Below, one piece after another: positions 1-9,674 of a DNA stretch of 64,000 nucleotides. Positions within the stretch are counted from its first letter, which is position 1. Each line of letters starts with the position of its first letter. The DNA is taken from assembly GCF_030053775.1 (NCBI RefSeq), contig NZ_CP125669.1:1297962-1361961 (forward strand). Reading direction: 5' to 3'. The stretch comes from Acinetobacter corruptisaponis. GTDB lineage: Bacteria > Pseudomonadota > Gammaproteobacteria > Pseudomonadales > Moraxellaceae. The notes beneath the pieces were generated by a model. That model had not been told where the DNA came from, did not search any database, and worked only from the letters and a program-made list of their open reading frames with translations. The position numbers and the translations under genes were made by a program.

Positions 1-1169
1 TTAAATGATGGCGCATTGACTGAACCATACGCCGATTTTTGTAAGAAAGGATTGAGCATCCAGAGTCGATGTCCTACATCTCCTGCAAACAGATTTAATT
101 TGTCATGCACCATATTTGTAATGCTTTCAGCAGGTGAATAGTCATTCTTATTCTGTCTTACCCCCATTTCCAGACTACTGGTTCTTGCACCCACCGCACC
201 AATATCTGAATAGCAGTTAGTGTTAACTTCAGGGTAATGGGTCAGGATATTGTTTGTAGCAAGAATCAGTGCCGTCTGCATCATCTCATCTTCACGGGCA
301 TAGTCGTATGTAATACTTGGCAGCCCATGCAAGGCACGAACCGTATTGAGCTCATTTAAAAACTCAGTTCTAAACTTTGCACTGAGCTTGCCTGCATAAC
401 AGTTATTGATATCAGGAGCATCGCTCATAGATGAGGCTTTAAATACATCAAAGCTGATGCTCTGACTCTCTGCTGCCAGTGTTTTAGCATCCCCCTCTTG
501 GGTGAATTTAAGGGTACATACACCCGCACTAATCCCCTTTAGTTCACCATTAGAATAAGTACAGGTTACAGTAGAAAGACTGCTAATCGTGACAGGAAGT
601 TTGGCACTGGATTCAGCCTCTAGTGAATAAATACTCTCCGTCAGGATGTATTTAATTTTTAGCGGGGTAATGGTTTGTTTGAGCTTATTCACACACACAT
701 TCTTTTCTAAATATTGTTCCGCCGCACAAGTCACATTGACGGTCATGCTGCTGTTCAATGGTAGAACTTTTTCCGTGCCCAGCTGTGTCAGTGCCAGAGT
801 ACATTGACCAACATTTAAAGCTTTGAGTTCACCGTCACTTACACTACAGATGTTGGGTGTGTTACTGCTAAACGTCACTGCCAGACCTTGATCTGTTTGC
901 AGCGATAATGGATAGCTGTGACCTTGAATCAGGTTACTCAATGGGAATGCCTGAATATTCTGTACTGCCTTGTTTTTACATACCCCCTCTTCCAGATATT
1001 GGCTTTCAGCACAGGTCACGGGCTTGGGATTGCCATTATCTGGATTTCCCGTTCCACCTCCATTGGATGAACTCGAATCTCCACCCGAACCACCGCCACC
1101 ACATCCGACCATTACGGTGCTGATTGCCATCATTAAAACAGATGGCATAAACGATCTTGAAATCATCAT
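1..1169 (-). CDS. CAP-domain (SCP-like) lipoprotein, partial
   Basis: The reading frame is open from the ATG at 1169 to the left edge, so the C-terminus lies outside the window. A gagg Shine-Dalgarno sits about 9 nt upstream of the start. The N-terminus is a lipoprotein signal with a VGCGGGG lipobox near residue 22, followed by a Ser/Gly/Asn linker. Two tandem modules follow, each opening with a Cys-rich motif (CAESQYLEEGVCKNK, then CAAEQYLEKNVCVNK) and continuing as a beta-rich Ig-like stretch. The last part seen resembles a CAP/SCP domain: an LNELNTVRALHGLP helix, a THYPEV segment and GHRRWMLNP near the edge. Such proteins are surface or secreted; the exact function is unknown. The family call is an inference from these motifs. 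Confidence 0.75.
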   Translation of the reverse strand, partial: MMISRSFMPSVLMMAISTVMVGCGGGGSGGDSSSSNGGGTGNPDNGNPKPVTCAESQYLEEGVCKNKAVQNIQAFPLSNLIQGHSYPLSLQTDQGLAVTFSSNTPNICSVSDGELKALNVGQCTLALTQLGTEKVLPLNSSMTVNVTCAAEQYLEKNVCVNKLKQTITPLKIKYILTESIYSLEAESSAKLPVTISSLSTVTCTYSNGELKGISAGVCTLKFTQEGDAKTLAAESQSISFDVFKASSMSDAPDINNCYAGKLSAKFRTEFLNELNTVRALHGLPSITYDYAREDEMMQTALILATNNILTHYPEVNTNCYSDIGAVGARTSSLEMGVRQNKNDYSPAESITNMVHDKLNLFAGDVGHRLWMLNPFLQKSAYGSVNAPSF

Positions 1170-1199
1170 GATTAACTGCCTCAAATTTTTATATTGTTG

Positions 1200-1808
1200 T
1201 TATTGATAATGATCAGCGGATAATAATTGACGGATTTCACTGGCCATTTTTGGACTACGCCAAGGAAACAGCACTTTAAGGCTGTAATTTGGTTTAAATT
1301 GATCCCGTGTTCCTATATTGACTTGAAACTCTCGTTTCATCGGTGTCCGATGGGCTTGTTGGTTAACATGGGTTCCCATCATTGGGTTACTGATCACAGT
1401 GGTCGTAGTTCTAAAGCGATCTTCAACCAGATTGTAATGTCCAACAGAAGTAATGTAGTCAAAAGGATATTTCACGAGACGTTGATCAGGCTGATCAAAC
1501 AGAATGATGGTTTTGTCCTGACTGTTAATCCAGACGCCACGATTTTGATAATTAAAGCTTTCACCCTGACGTTTCAGTTGCTCGGTCATCCCGTCAAAGT
1601 AGGTATTTCCGTATTCATAGAGGTAGTAGATGATCACAAACCAGAATAGGTCAAAGCCAAAGAAAAAGTAGCCAAACCATCCAAAGGAAAAGATTTTGGC
1701 GACAATGAGAAAGATCACAACTGGCAAGACCACACACTTTAAAAATAGTTTGGATTTCTGAGGACGGTTTTCGATTGGAATGATTTTAGGTTTAGTTAAT
1801 TCAGTCAT
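1200..1808 (-). CDS. Hypothetical inner-membrane protein
   Basis: A protein of about 202 residues that I do not recognise. After a short polar N-terminus it has two closely spaced hydrophobic segments rich in Phe, Ile and Trp (roughly residues 23-65), then a soluble C-terminal domain of about 130 residues with many beta-prone stretches. The start at 1808 is preceded by gggaaac; an in-frame ATG at 1829 would add seven residues. It sits 30 bp downstream of the CAP lipoprotein start on the same strand, so the two could be co-transcribed, with this gene first. Confidence 0.6.
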   Translation of the reverse strand: MTELTKPKIIPIENRPQKSKLFLKCVVLPVVIFLIVAKIFSFGWFGYFFFGFDLFWFVIIYYLYEYGNTYFDGMTEQLKRQGESFNYQNRGVWINSQDKTIILFDQPDQRLVKYPFDYITSVGHYNLVEDRFRTTTTVISNPMMGTHVNQQAHRTPMKREFQVNIGTRDQFKPNYSLKVLFPWRSPKMASEIRQLLSADHYQ

Positions 1809-1829
1809 GGTTGTTTCCCGCATGTTCAA

Positions 1830-3151
1830 TGCAATTCACAATCAGCAGCAGATATAAAAAAGTCTATTTTTTATAGGCGTGATTTAGCCATCCACCATTG
1901 GATTGTTCTTGTAAAATGTTTTTTAATACAGACGAATAATAATAGTTAGCCGTCTAGCCCCCGTTGCAAAGCACAACAAAGTTGAACAGGTGGCGAGGCA
2001 CAAATCTGAAAAGATAGATACAGCATGAGAAGCTCCTTGTGTTAAAGAAGTTCTACCAATTACTGTCAAATAATGGTGGCAGAACGAGAGCGGGTTGACA
2101 GACTGGAACACAAGAATCCAGCACGTCCGAAGACGTCCCCCTCCCGTTCCACCGCAGAGGGGCACGAGGGGATAAACACTAAAGGACAAGTCCCTTAATG
2201 TTCTTGTGTTGGACGGTCTGTCAAAACCGACTGGCAATGTAGGCCAGCGAGCCCATATTAATTTTATCCAGCGCTTTAGTCAATTTTAGCAATACTAAAT
2301 TCTGGACAATCAGTGAGGAGTAAACGAATTTAATCTAAATGGTTGATTTTTCCCATTAGGCCAAATTAAGCCACTCGATTGGCTTATTTTGATTTCATGG
2401 ATGGGGCTAAAATGAACTTTTCTTCTTTAGTAAAATAAAACAATAAAATGAATCAATAAATCTCCCAACCATACCTTTAAATATTTGGACTGATGAAATG
2501 GGATTAGTCATATCAGCTAAGATTCAGATTGGACTTATCCTTTTATGATCTTATCCAATACAGCTATGGGTGTTATCCCGATTCAACCCATTCATATTAG
2601 AAAAGATTAGTGAAAGCCTTAAACATTGTTGAGGCACTGACAAATCGATCATGAATTCAGCTCATGATTAAGAGCAATCACTCTGAGTTTATGACCTAAA
2701 CACATCTAAGACCTATTCAGATGAGCCCTAAAAGCAAGAAAAAGAACAAACATTGAACAATGACCATCGTCCATTAACACTTCTGATAACCAGTTTCCTA
2801 GCCGTCAGAAACCTAAAATATCTTCAGGTTAATCAATAAATTATTTAATGTTAAGATATGTAAAAAGATTGAATTGGATCGTTGACAGGTTAAGGTATAC
2901 CCAGCTAAGCTAATTCTACACAGCAAAATCTGTGTTCAGGCGTAGGAAACCTGATATTATCTAGGTGCAAATAAATGTCGCACTTGCGGCTATTTTTTTG
3001 TCTACTGTTTAGCAGTCGTTATGGCAGTTTGACAGGACAACCGTAAGGTTGGCTGAGCCTAGATTCAGTATTTCCTACTCCTGTTAAGCTGCCACCATCA
3101 TCGTAGGAAAATGATGGCGGTAAGTAATTAAACTTATCTAGGACTACTGCT
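1830..3151. other. 1.3-kb gene-poor region with structured repeats
   Basis: I see no convincing protein gene here. A GC-richer block at about 2040-2250 stands out from its AT-rich surroundings and carries imperfect inverted arms at 2095-2116 and 2201-2224. A minus-strand frame is open across it (1923-2237), but its composition looks like a structured DNA or RNA region rather than a protein. A hairpin around 2366-2390 (AAGCCA/TGGCTT followed by T's) may be a terminator. The stretch 2880-3130 just before the next gene is again GC-richer and holds short repeats, such as gtttgacagg, that recall the first block. The arrangement resembles the regulatory leader of a phage or satellite replication module; that reading is inference. 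Confidence 0.4.
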
Positions 3152-3496
3152 ATGAACGCAATTCTTCATGGTGCAAACACTTGCACACCTAAAAAACAAG
3201 CCTCTCAACTGATTGTTGAACTCGGTAAATCTATTTCAAACCCTCAGCGTCAGACACTCACCAATCTTTATATTGCTGTTGACACCGCAAATTCCTTGCT
3301 CAAAGAGCTTGAACAAGCACATCAAATCATTCGTGAATGTATGCGTGAGATGAATGATGAACAAATTCTTGAAGTCGCAAAACTTAATCAAAATAACAAC
3401 CTCTCCTCTTTATGGGCATTCCGCACACATCAACGCCAAAAGATGATTGAACGTGCACAGCGTGTACTGCTTGGAGCTGGTTATGTCCAAAGCTAA
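3152..3496 (+). CDS. Hypothetical protein of mobile element
   Basis: A 114-residue protein that is polar and largely helical in appearance, with no recognisable catalytic motif. An agga sequence lies about 9 nt before the ATG. Its 3' end overlaps the start of the next gene by 14 bp, which indicates co-translation as a pair. Its position directly upstream of the replication-like protein suggests an accessory role in replication or its control, but no function can be assigned. Confidence 0.55.
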   Translation: MNAILHGANTCTPKKQASQLIVELGKSISNPQRQTLTNLYIAVDTANSLLKELEQAHQIIRECMREMNDEQILEVAKLNQNNNLSSLWAFRTHQRQKMIERAQRVLLGAGYVQS

Positions 3497-3977
3497 TAAG
3501 AACAATCTCCTGATTTCGGGAGACTATCCTTTAATTGCTTCGCCAACGCTTGCAAAAGCGTTTGGCGTAGCCGCCGCCAATTTTCTACAGAAATTGCATT
3601 ACTGTTTAGAAAATAACGAAGGGAAAATTTTTAATGGAAAAAAGTATTGGTTTCACAGCTACGATCAATGGCAAAACACACTTGGTGTGTATAGCATATC
3701 AACGATTAAAAGAATTGTGGCAAAGTTAAAGCAAGCTGGAATTTTAGTCATTGAAAAATTGGCACAAAATAAATGGCTACAAACCAATTTCTATACGATT
3801 AACTATAAGAAATTAAAACAACTCATCACGATGAATAACGGACAAAATAATCTGCCTAACGAAGTAATTCCCTCTTCTGATTCAGTCGTAATCACACCAC
3901 CTTTGGGAAACTCTGTTCAAGCCGTCCAATCATCCATGTTAATCAATTCAACAGGCATTTCAAAATATCAAGGTTAA
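3483..3977 (+). CDS. Winged-helix / replication-like protein
   Basis: The ATG at 3483 is preceded by ggag at a good distance and overlaps the previous gene by 14 bp. The 164-residue product has a pattern like helix-turn-helix replication-associated proteins of mobile elements. LTKAF-type helices at the N-terminus are followed by KYWFHSYDQW and the segment SISTIKRIVAKLKQAGILVIEK, a likely recognition helix plus wing. The C-terminal third is low in structure and rich in Ser, Val and Asn. It probably binds DNA in replication or regulation of this element; the specific role is inferred. The reading frame may be broken at its 3' end (see the next gene). Confidence 0.55.
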   Translation: MSKANKNNLLISGDYPLIASPTLAKAFGVAAANFLQKLHYCLENNEGKIFNGKKYWFHSYDQWQNTLGVYSISTIKRIVAKLKQAGILVIEKLAQNKWLQTNFYTINYKKLKQLITMNNGQNNLPNEVIPSSDSVVITPPLGNSVQAVQSSMLINSTGISKYQG

Positions 3978-4005
3978 ATCAAATACAGTTGAACCCTCAT
4001 TAAAA

Positions 4006-4326
4006 GTGGCAAAAGAATCCCATCTACGCCCCAACTTTGTAACGCCTGAATCTTATTCAGTAAAGGGATTAAGCCAACCACTCCACCCTCTTGCATTAAA
4101 CGAAACGTTAAAAAATATGGATCTCAATTACCGCCGCTTTTATCAAGCACTCAGGCAGCAACGTGTAGATATTGATTGTGATGATCAACGCATTCAACAA
4201 ATGTTGAAATATCAAAAGCGGATTCTTCAACATATTGTATATATCAAACAGAATTTTGCAGGACATGAGCGTTACCAATGGCACACGCTTGAACAATTGC
4301 AGATGGAAAATTATTTAAAGAAATAG
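4006..4326 (+). CDS. Hypothetical protein, possibly 3' part of a frameshifted gene
   Basis: A 106-residue frame beginning at a GTG with no clear ribosome-binding site. The frame is already open upstream from about 3943, overlapping the end of the preceding gene in another phase. This product could therefore be the C-terminal half of a once-continuous replication-like protein split by an indel near 3960-3977. It is rich in Gln, Tyr and Arg, with a predicted helical segment NYRRFYQALRQQRVDID. No catalytic motif is seen. Confidence 0.4.
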   Translation: MAKESHLRPNFVTPESYSVKGLSQPLHPLALNETLKNMDLNYRRFYQALRQQRVDIDCDDQRIQQMLKYQKRILQHIVYIKQNFAGHERYQWHTLEQLQMENYLKK

Positions 4327-4478
4327 GTCAAATTGAACGAAGACCAATTTCAAATGATCCATCTATTAAAGTGCCTAGACGGATCATTTGATTAAATCAA
4401 AGGTTAAACAAAGACTGATTAAATCCATTCAACAGGCTCATCAGAGATAACCGACCTTGGTTTTTTAATCTATGTATA

Positions 4479-5426
4479 TTAAAAGTCATAATCTAAATTT
4501 TTCGATTGATCACGATGATGTGTATTCGCATTTTCCAGTTCACGTTTTTTAGCCAATGTTAACTCATACTCTTTTTTATAGAGTTCACACAGGTTATTTT
4601 GACGAATTTCCCGAATCTCATTTCTAGATTCAGTTACCTTGTCTTGATCTTCAGGATCGGTGCTATACAGTAAGTGCCTAGGAATTTGAGGAACATCCTT
4701 TAATTTAGTTCCATATTTTTTATTATAATCTTCATTTGATAAACATGACACTGCACTGCTCACTTCTAATTTAAGACCATGAATTTCTACAATCTTAGTT
4801 GGCGCATATTTTTCTAAAAATTCATTTATTATTTTTTCAGTTTTTGTTCGGTAGTGAAATAATATATTACGACTAAATCCTAGTACATCCGCAGTAATTT
4901 TTAATGCACCACCTTTAGCTGGATTTTTTTGACGATATTGCTTAAAGAACTGCTCTGGGGAACGTTGAATATTATCCAGCATACTTTTTTCAGAAAATAA
5001 TAAATGTAAATGTGGTTGTTCTGACTGTCCATCTAGCGCAGCTACATGATTATGAATTGCAATTGTACATGGCATTTTATATTGACCACAAAATTCATGC
5101 ATTAATATTTCAGATAATTCTATACGGCGATTTTTATCCAATTCTTTTGGTAAAGCAATTGTAATGTGGGATGATGTTCGTCTAGTCACACTTGTATATT
5201 GGTCTGCCGCATACCAGAATTTTTCAGGATGACTCTCAACCCATTCTGGCATATTATATGAAGCACAATATTCAAGCTCCTCAACCTCACTCTTATGCTT
5301 AGAAAAATATAAAGTACGAGTAATATAATGATAAGCACTTTTTGATAGACGATACTTTGAGTGACCGTCACTCAATTTTATTTGACTATTACCTTTAACG
5401 TTGTGACTTAAATGAAAATAATACAT
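4479..5426 (-). CDS. MobA/MobL-family relaxase
   Basis: A 315-residue protein with features of the MobA/MobL relaxase family, which nicks plasmid or island DNA at an origin of transfer. The N-terminal half carries the histidine-rich metal-binding region: IAIHNHVAALDG followed by PHLHLLFSEK (about residues 123-147). Next comes FKQYRQKNPAKGGALK, typical of the region after the active site. A probable catalytic Tyr lies among YYFHLSH at the very N-terminus. The C-terminus is charged and coiled-coil-like. The DNA just upstream of its start (5430-5900) holds repeats and hairpins that could include oriT. The length is short compared with full relaxase-primase fusions. Confidence 0.75.
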   Translation of the reverse strand: MYYFHLSHNVKGNSQIKLSDGHSKYRLSKSAYHYITRTLYFSKHKSEVEELEYCASYNMPEWVESHPEKFWYAADQYTSVTRRTSSHITIALPKELDKNRRIELSEILMHEFCGQYKMPCTIAIHNHVAALDGQSEQPHLHLLFSEKSMLDNIQRSPEQFFKQYRQKNPAKGGALKITADVLGFSRNILFHYRTKTEKIINEFLEKYAPTKIVEIHGLKLEVSSAVSCLSNEDYNKKYGTKLKDVPQIPRHLLYSTDPEDQDKVTESRNEIREIRQNNLCELYKKEYELTLAKKRELENANTHHRDQSKNLDYDF

Positions 5427-5558
5427 TTTTACTTCCGATATTAATTTAATTGGAATATCGGATCCTACAAAATTTTAAAAATTCATGATTCGTTTCGTGA
5501 AGAAAAATAAAAAAAACTTAAATTTCGATCAAAAAACACACAGTCAATAAAACTGCAT

Positions 5559-5729
5559 GAGTAACAAAACCTAAAAATAAGAGTAACAGACGATAAAAAA
5601 ACAAAAATATCAATCTTTACCAATAAAAACAAACACATAAGATATTTATAAAAAACATGTAACAGTTCAACTAAATAAGAGTAACACCTACTAAAAATAT
5701 GAGTAACGCCGATAGCACATAAGAGTAAC
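5559..5729 (+). repeat. Iteron-like direct repeats (GAGTAAC, 22-bp spacing)
   Basis: GAGTAAC begins at 5559, 5581, 5679, 5701 and 5723. Spacing within each group is exactly 22 bp, two helical turns, which is characteristic of plasmid iterons bound by a Rep protein. Flanking bases are partly conserved (taaaaataa before several copies). Confidence 0.6.
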
Positions 5730-5791
5730 ACCCTATAATCATTAATAATCATAGACTTAAAAATTAACAGGGCTGCGCAGCACGAGGAGAA

Positions 5792-5833
5792 GTGTCTTTT
5801 TAAATGGGAGCGAAGCGAAATTTAAAAAGACAC
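5792..5833. repeat. Perfect inverted repeat, 14-bp arms
   Basis: Arms GTGTCTTTTTAAAT (5792-5805) and its exact complement (5820-5833) flank a 14-nt loop. It lies in the relaxase upstream region and is a candidate oriT or control element. Confidence 0.6.
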
Positions 5834-5844
5834 GGATACGAGAT

Positions 5845-5884
5845 ATAAAAAATCTTTTTTGCATTCGCAAAAAAGATTTTTTAT
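5845..5884. repeat. Perfect inverted repeat, 18-bp arms
   Basis: ATAAAAAATCTTTTTTGC (5845-5862) pairs exactly with 5867-5884 around a 4-nt ATTC loop. It could act as a terminator, a single-strand origin hairpin or part of oriT. Confidence 0.6.
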
Positions 5885-6021
5885 CTGTCCCACTATTAAC
5901 AGCCATAAATTAACAGCTCAAATTAACAGAAGAGTAGTATTTTTTGAAAAACTCAACATATGGCGATTTTTTTTAAGACTCTGTGATATACCAACATTTT
6001 CTTAATTAAATATGGTTTAAA

Positions 6022-6714
6022 ATGGCTAGAGTGAAATTAACAGTGAATGAAATAACTTTAAGAGTCGAAAAACACTTAAAACAGATAGCTAAACGTACTC
6101 ATTCAGATGAGTTAATACTACAATTAATTCAATCGAAAACTGTAAATCAATTTACAGAAGAAGACACAAGAAAATTAAAAAATAAATATCACAAAATTTT
6201 GGAATTAAACAGATTAGCAGAATTAATGGACTCCATCTGCACAATCGCAAAGGGTGATCGTTCTGATATTGAAAATGATATCGTTTTTTTTAGTGGATAT
6301 GAAGATCCTTCTTCTCAGACTGATGAAAGATTAAAAATAGCATTAAAAATGCTAAGAAACTACAATCGAAGAGTTCCTGATTCAATAAAACAAAAAGCAC
6401 ATGATGAAATCAAAAATTCATTTCATAGTTCTTACAGACAAGAAAAACAAAAGATAAAAGATCGAAAGCAAGAGAATCATGAGAAATTTTTTCTTGGAAG
6501 TGCGCTTATATCATTTTTTAAATCACAAAATATTGAAATGAATTATCTTGATATTACACTTAAAATGATAGAGCTGTATCAAATTAAAAACTATTTTAGA
6601 AAAGAGTTATTTTTAAAATCAGAAACTAAAGAATTTAAATTTTCAGAGCAAGGTAGAAACTTTAACGACAAGAAAAACGCGATTTTATCTGATCCTAAAA
6701 ATCCTTTTAAATAG
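6022..6714 (+). CDS. Hypothetical protein of mobile element
   Basis: A 230-residue, highly charged, Lys- and Asn-rich protein with long predicted helices. I do not recognise the family. It starts downstream of the iteron and hairpin region and is transcribed away from the relaxase, the position where a plasmid rep or mobilization accessory gene is often found. No Rep, relaxase or nuclease motif is visible. The very low GC matches the rest of the element. A perfect inverted repeat 33 bp after the stop (6747-6773) may end its transcript. Confidence 0.5.
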   Translation: MARVKLTVNEITLRVEKHLKQIAKRTHSDELILQLIQSKTVNQFTEEDTRKLKNKYHKILELNRLAELMDSICTIAKGDRSDIENDIVFFSGYEDPSSQTDERLKIALKMLRNYNRRVPDSIKQKAHDEIKNSFHSSYRQEKQKIKDRKQENHEKFFLGSALISFFKSQNIEMNYLDITLKMIELYQIKNYFRKELFLKSETKEFKFSEQGRNFNDKKNAILSDPKNPFK

Positions 6715-6746
6715 AAATATAGATTAAAAGATAAAGCAGTATACGT

Positions 6747-6926
6747 TTATCTCATTTATTTTAAATGAGATAAGCAGTCAACGTTGTTATTACCTAAAAC
6801 TAACAAAAGATTATTTACTGACATAATAAAAAAATAAGTCTTTTTTTTGATTTTTTAAACATATCTCATCTTTTTTTATTTTCTGCATATATCTCATATT
6901 TTTTTAGTTTTTTCCATATATCTCAT
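6747..6926. repeat. ATCTCAT repeat cluster: one palindrome plus three direct copies
   Basis: TTATCTCATTT (6747-6757) is mirrored exactly at 6763-6773. The same half-site recurs as ATATCTCAT at 6861, 6889 and 6918, each followed by T-rich sequence, with 28-29 bp spacing. The cluster sits just upstream of the small HTH gene at 7000, so it may be its operator or a second set of iterons. Confidence 0.45.
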
Positions 6927-6999
6927 CTTTTTTTTTAATATTCTGATAGCCTTTATTTTAAGAGGTTTTCTCTTAAAACTTTATTGAAGGAGATATTTA

Positions 7000-7215
7000 A
7001 TGGCTGTATCTATAGACCTAACTAATACCGAACGTCGAGTATCTACTGCCGAATTCGCTTTGCGCATGAATATTTCAGAAAAGGAGCTATATGATCGAAT
7101 TAAAAATGGTCGCGTGACAAGACCAATCAAAGATGGACGTAAAAATTACTGGCTTAATAGCTATGTCCTTTCCTGTATTATTCATGAGGAAAACTCCATT
7201 CTTACGTCAGAATGA
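7000..7215 (+). CDS. Small HTH (AlpA/excisionase-like) DNA-binding protein
   Basis: A 71-residue protein with a strong aaggagat ribosome-binding site. The sequence VSTAEFALRMNISEKELYDR, followed by RIKNGRVTRPIKDGRKNYW, fits the MerR/excisionase-type winged helix of AlpA-like regulators: a helix-turn-helix followed by a short beta wing. Such proteins usually control excision or regulation of integrated elements. It is the last gene of the putative element before groEL and is followed by a good terminator. Confidence 0.55.
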   Translation: MAVSIDLTNTERRVSTAEFALRMNISEKELYDRIKNGRVTRPIKDGRKNYWLNSYVLSCIIHEENSILTSE

Positions 7216-7230
7216 AATAGCTGTTGTTCT

Positions 7231-7268
7231 AAGTCAAAAACGCCTGATTTTTCTCAGGCGTATTTTTT
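7231..7268 (+). terminator. Rho-independent terminator after the HTH gene
   Basis: ACGCCTGA and TCAGGCGT form an 8-bp stem around a T-rich loop and are followed by attttttc. Confidence 0.7.
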
Positions 7269-7352
7269 CAATATTTTCATTCATCCAATAGTTAAATTCT
7301 TATCTAATATGATGACTTTAGTTTTTAAGAGATCTAGTAGATCTATAAAATT

Positions 7353-7387
7353 AAAAAGGTCACAAATAAAATTTGTGACCTTTTTTG
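7353..7387. terminator. Bidirectional terminator downstream of groL
   Basis: AAAAAGGTCACAAA is mirrored by TTTGTGACCTTTTTT. T-runs on both strands allow it to stop the groL transcript from the right and any read-through from the left. Confidence 0.65.
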
Positions 7388-7482
7388 TAACAAACTCGAA
7401 TGTGAGTAACATTATGAGTAAGCTTAACAAATATTGTTTAAATATTATTAAATTACAATAATTTAAACTATATATGAGCGGT

Positions 7483-9135
<1,653 letters not shown>

Positions 9136-9176
9136 TTAAATACTTAATCTGATAATAAATGTGAGTTATGTGTCGA

Positions 9177-9467
9177 TTAGCCTTCAAGCACAGCCAAGAT
9201 ATCTGACTCTTTCATAATCAAGAGTTCTTCACCGTTTACTTTTACAGTTGTTCCCGCATAAGTACCAAACAATACTTTGTCTCCAACTTTAACATCCAAA
9301 GCACGCACACCATTGTCAGTGATCTGACCATTGCCCACTGCAATCACTTCACCCTGAGATGGTTTTTCAGCAGCAGAACCTGGAAGTAAAATACCGCCAG
9401 CAGTTTTGGTTTCTTCTTCTACACGACGAATCACAACACGATCATGTAATGGACGAATGTTGCTCAT
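9177..9467 (-). CDS. groS: Co-chaperonin GroES (Hsp10)
   Basis: The 96-residue heptameric lid of GroEL. It opens [25 protein letters not shown], contains the mobile loop ([18 protein letters not shown]) and ends in the usual [10 protein letters not shown]. The start at 9467 is chosen because it matches family length and has ggag just upstream; an in-frame extension to 9548 runs into the promoter and is not plausible. First gene of the groESL operon. Confidence 0.97.
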
Positions 9468-9552
9468 AATTAACTCCATCAGACTTAGTCTTTTTTGATA
9501 AATTGTTATGACAAGACAAAAGCGCCATAACAAAATTTGATATGCCACTTTT

Positions 9553-9578
9553 GTGGGGTTAAAAAAAATGGCTTCAAG
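9553..9578 (-). promoter_or_regulatory. Sigma-32 (heat-shock) type promoter of groESL
   Basis: On the minus strand CTTGAA (9578-9573) is followed after 14 nt by CCCCAC (9558-9553), close to the sigma-32 consensus CTTGAA-N14-CCCCAT. It lies about 85 nt upstream of the groS start. No CIRCE element was seen. Confidence 0.75.
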
Positions 9579-9630
9579 GGGTAAAAAGAATTTTTTTTAT
9601 AAAAAAGATGTCTCAGGTTAAAAAAAACAC

Positions 9631-9658
9631 AAAAAAGAGACCATTGCTGATCTCTTTT
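9631..9658 (-). terminator. Terminator of the adhesin gene
   Basis: On the minus strand AAGAGA and TCTCTT form a short stem with a 10-nt loop and are followed by a T-run, shortly after the adhesin stop codon. Confidence 0.5.
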
Positions 9659-9674
9659 CTATCTTGCACGATTT

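Larger units (their letters stand above)
5427..6021. other. AT-rich control region: iterons and hairpins
   Basis: This 595-bp stretch between the divergently oriented relaxase gene and the gene at 6022 carries no convincing gene; an 89-codon minus-strand frame is Phe/Cys/Ser-rich and looks spurious. It contains five copies of GAGTAAC with 22-bp spacing (two plus three) and two long perfect hairpins. The arrangement is that expected of a replication origin and/or an origin of transfer. Confidence 0.5.
1860..7215. mobile_element. Putative mobilizable element or its remnant (boundaries approximate)
   Basis: The segment between the small membrane protein and groEL differs from its flanks. It is strongly AT-rich and carries a replication-like winged-helix protein, a MobA/MobL relaxase, 22-bp-spaced iteron-like repeats, long perfect hairpins and an HTH protein. 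No integrase or transposase gene is visible and no flanking direct repeats were found by eye. It could be an integrated plasmid-derived element, a mobilizable island that lost its integrase, or one moved in trans. The ends given are estimates. Confidence 0.45.

Noticed and set aside
1923..2237. Minus-strand open frame of 104 codons
   Set aside because: Composition is Cys/Leu/Thr/Ser-biased, there is no ribosome-binding site, and the DNA is dominated by inverted repeats. Treated as a structured region.
5483..5752. Minus-strand frame of 89 codons upstream of the relaxase
   Set aside because: It runs through the iteron repeats, its product is Phe/Cys/Ser-rich and it lacks a ribosome-binding site; more likely non-coding origin DNA.
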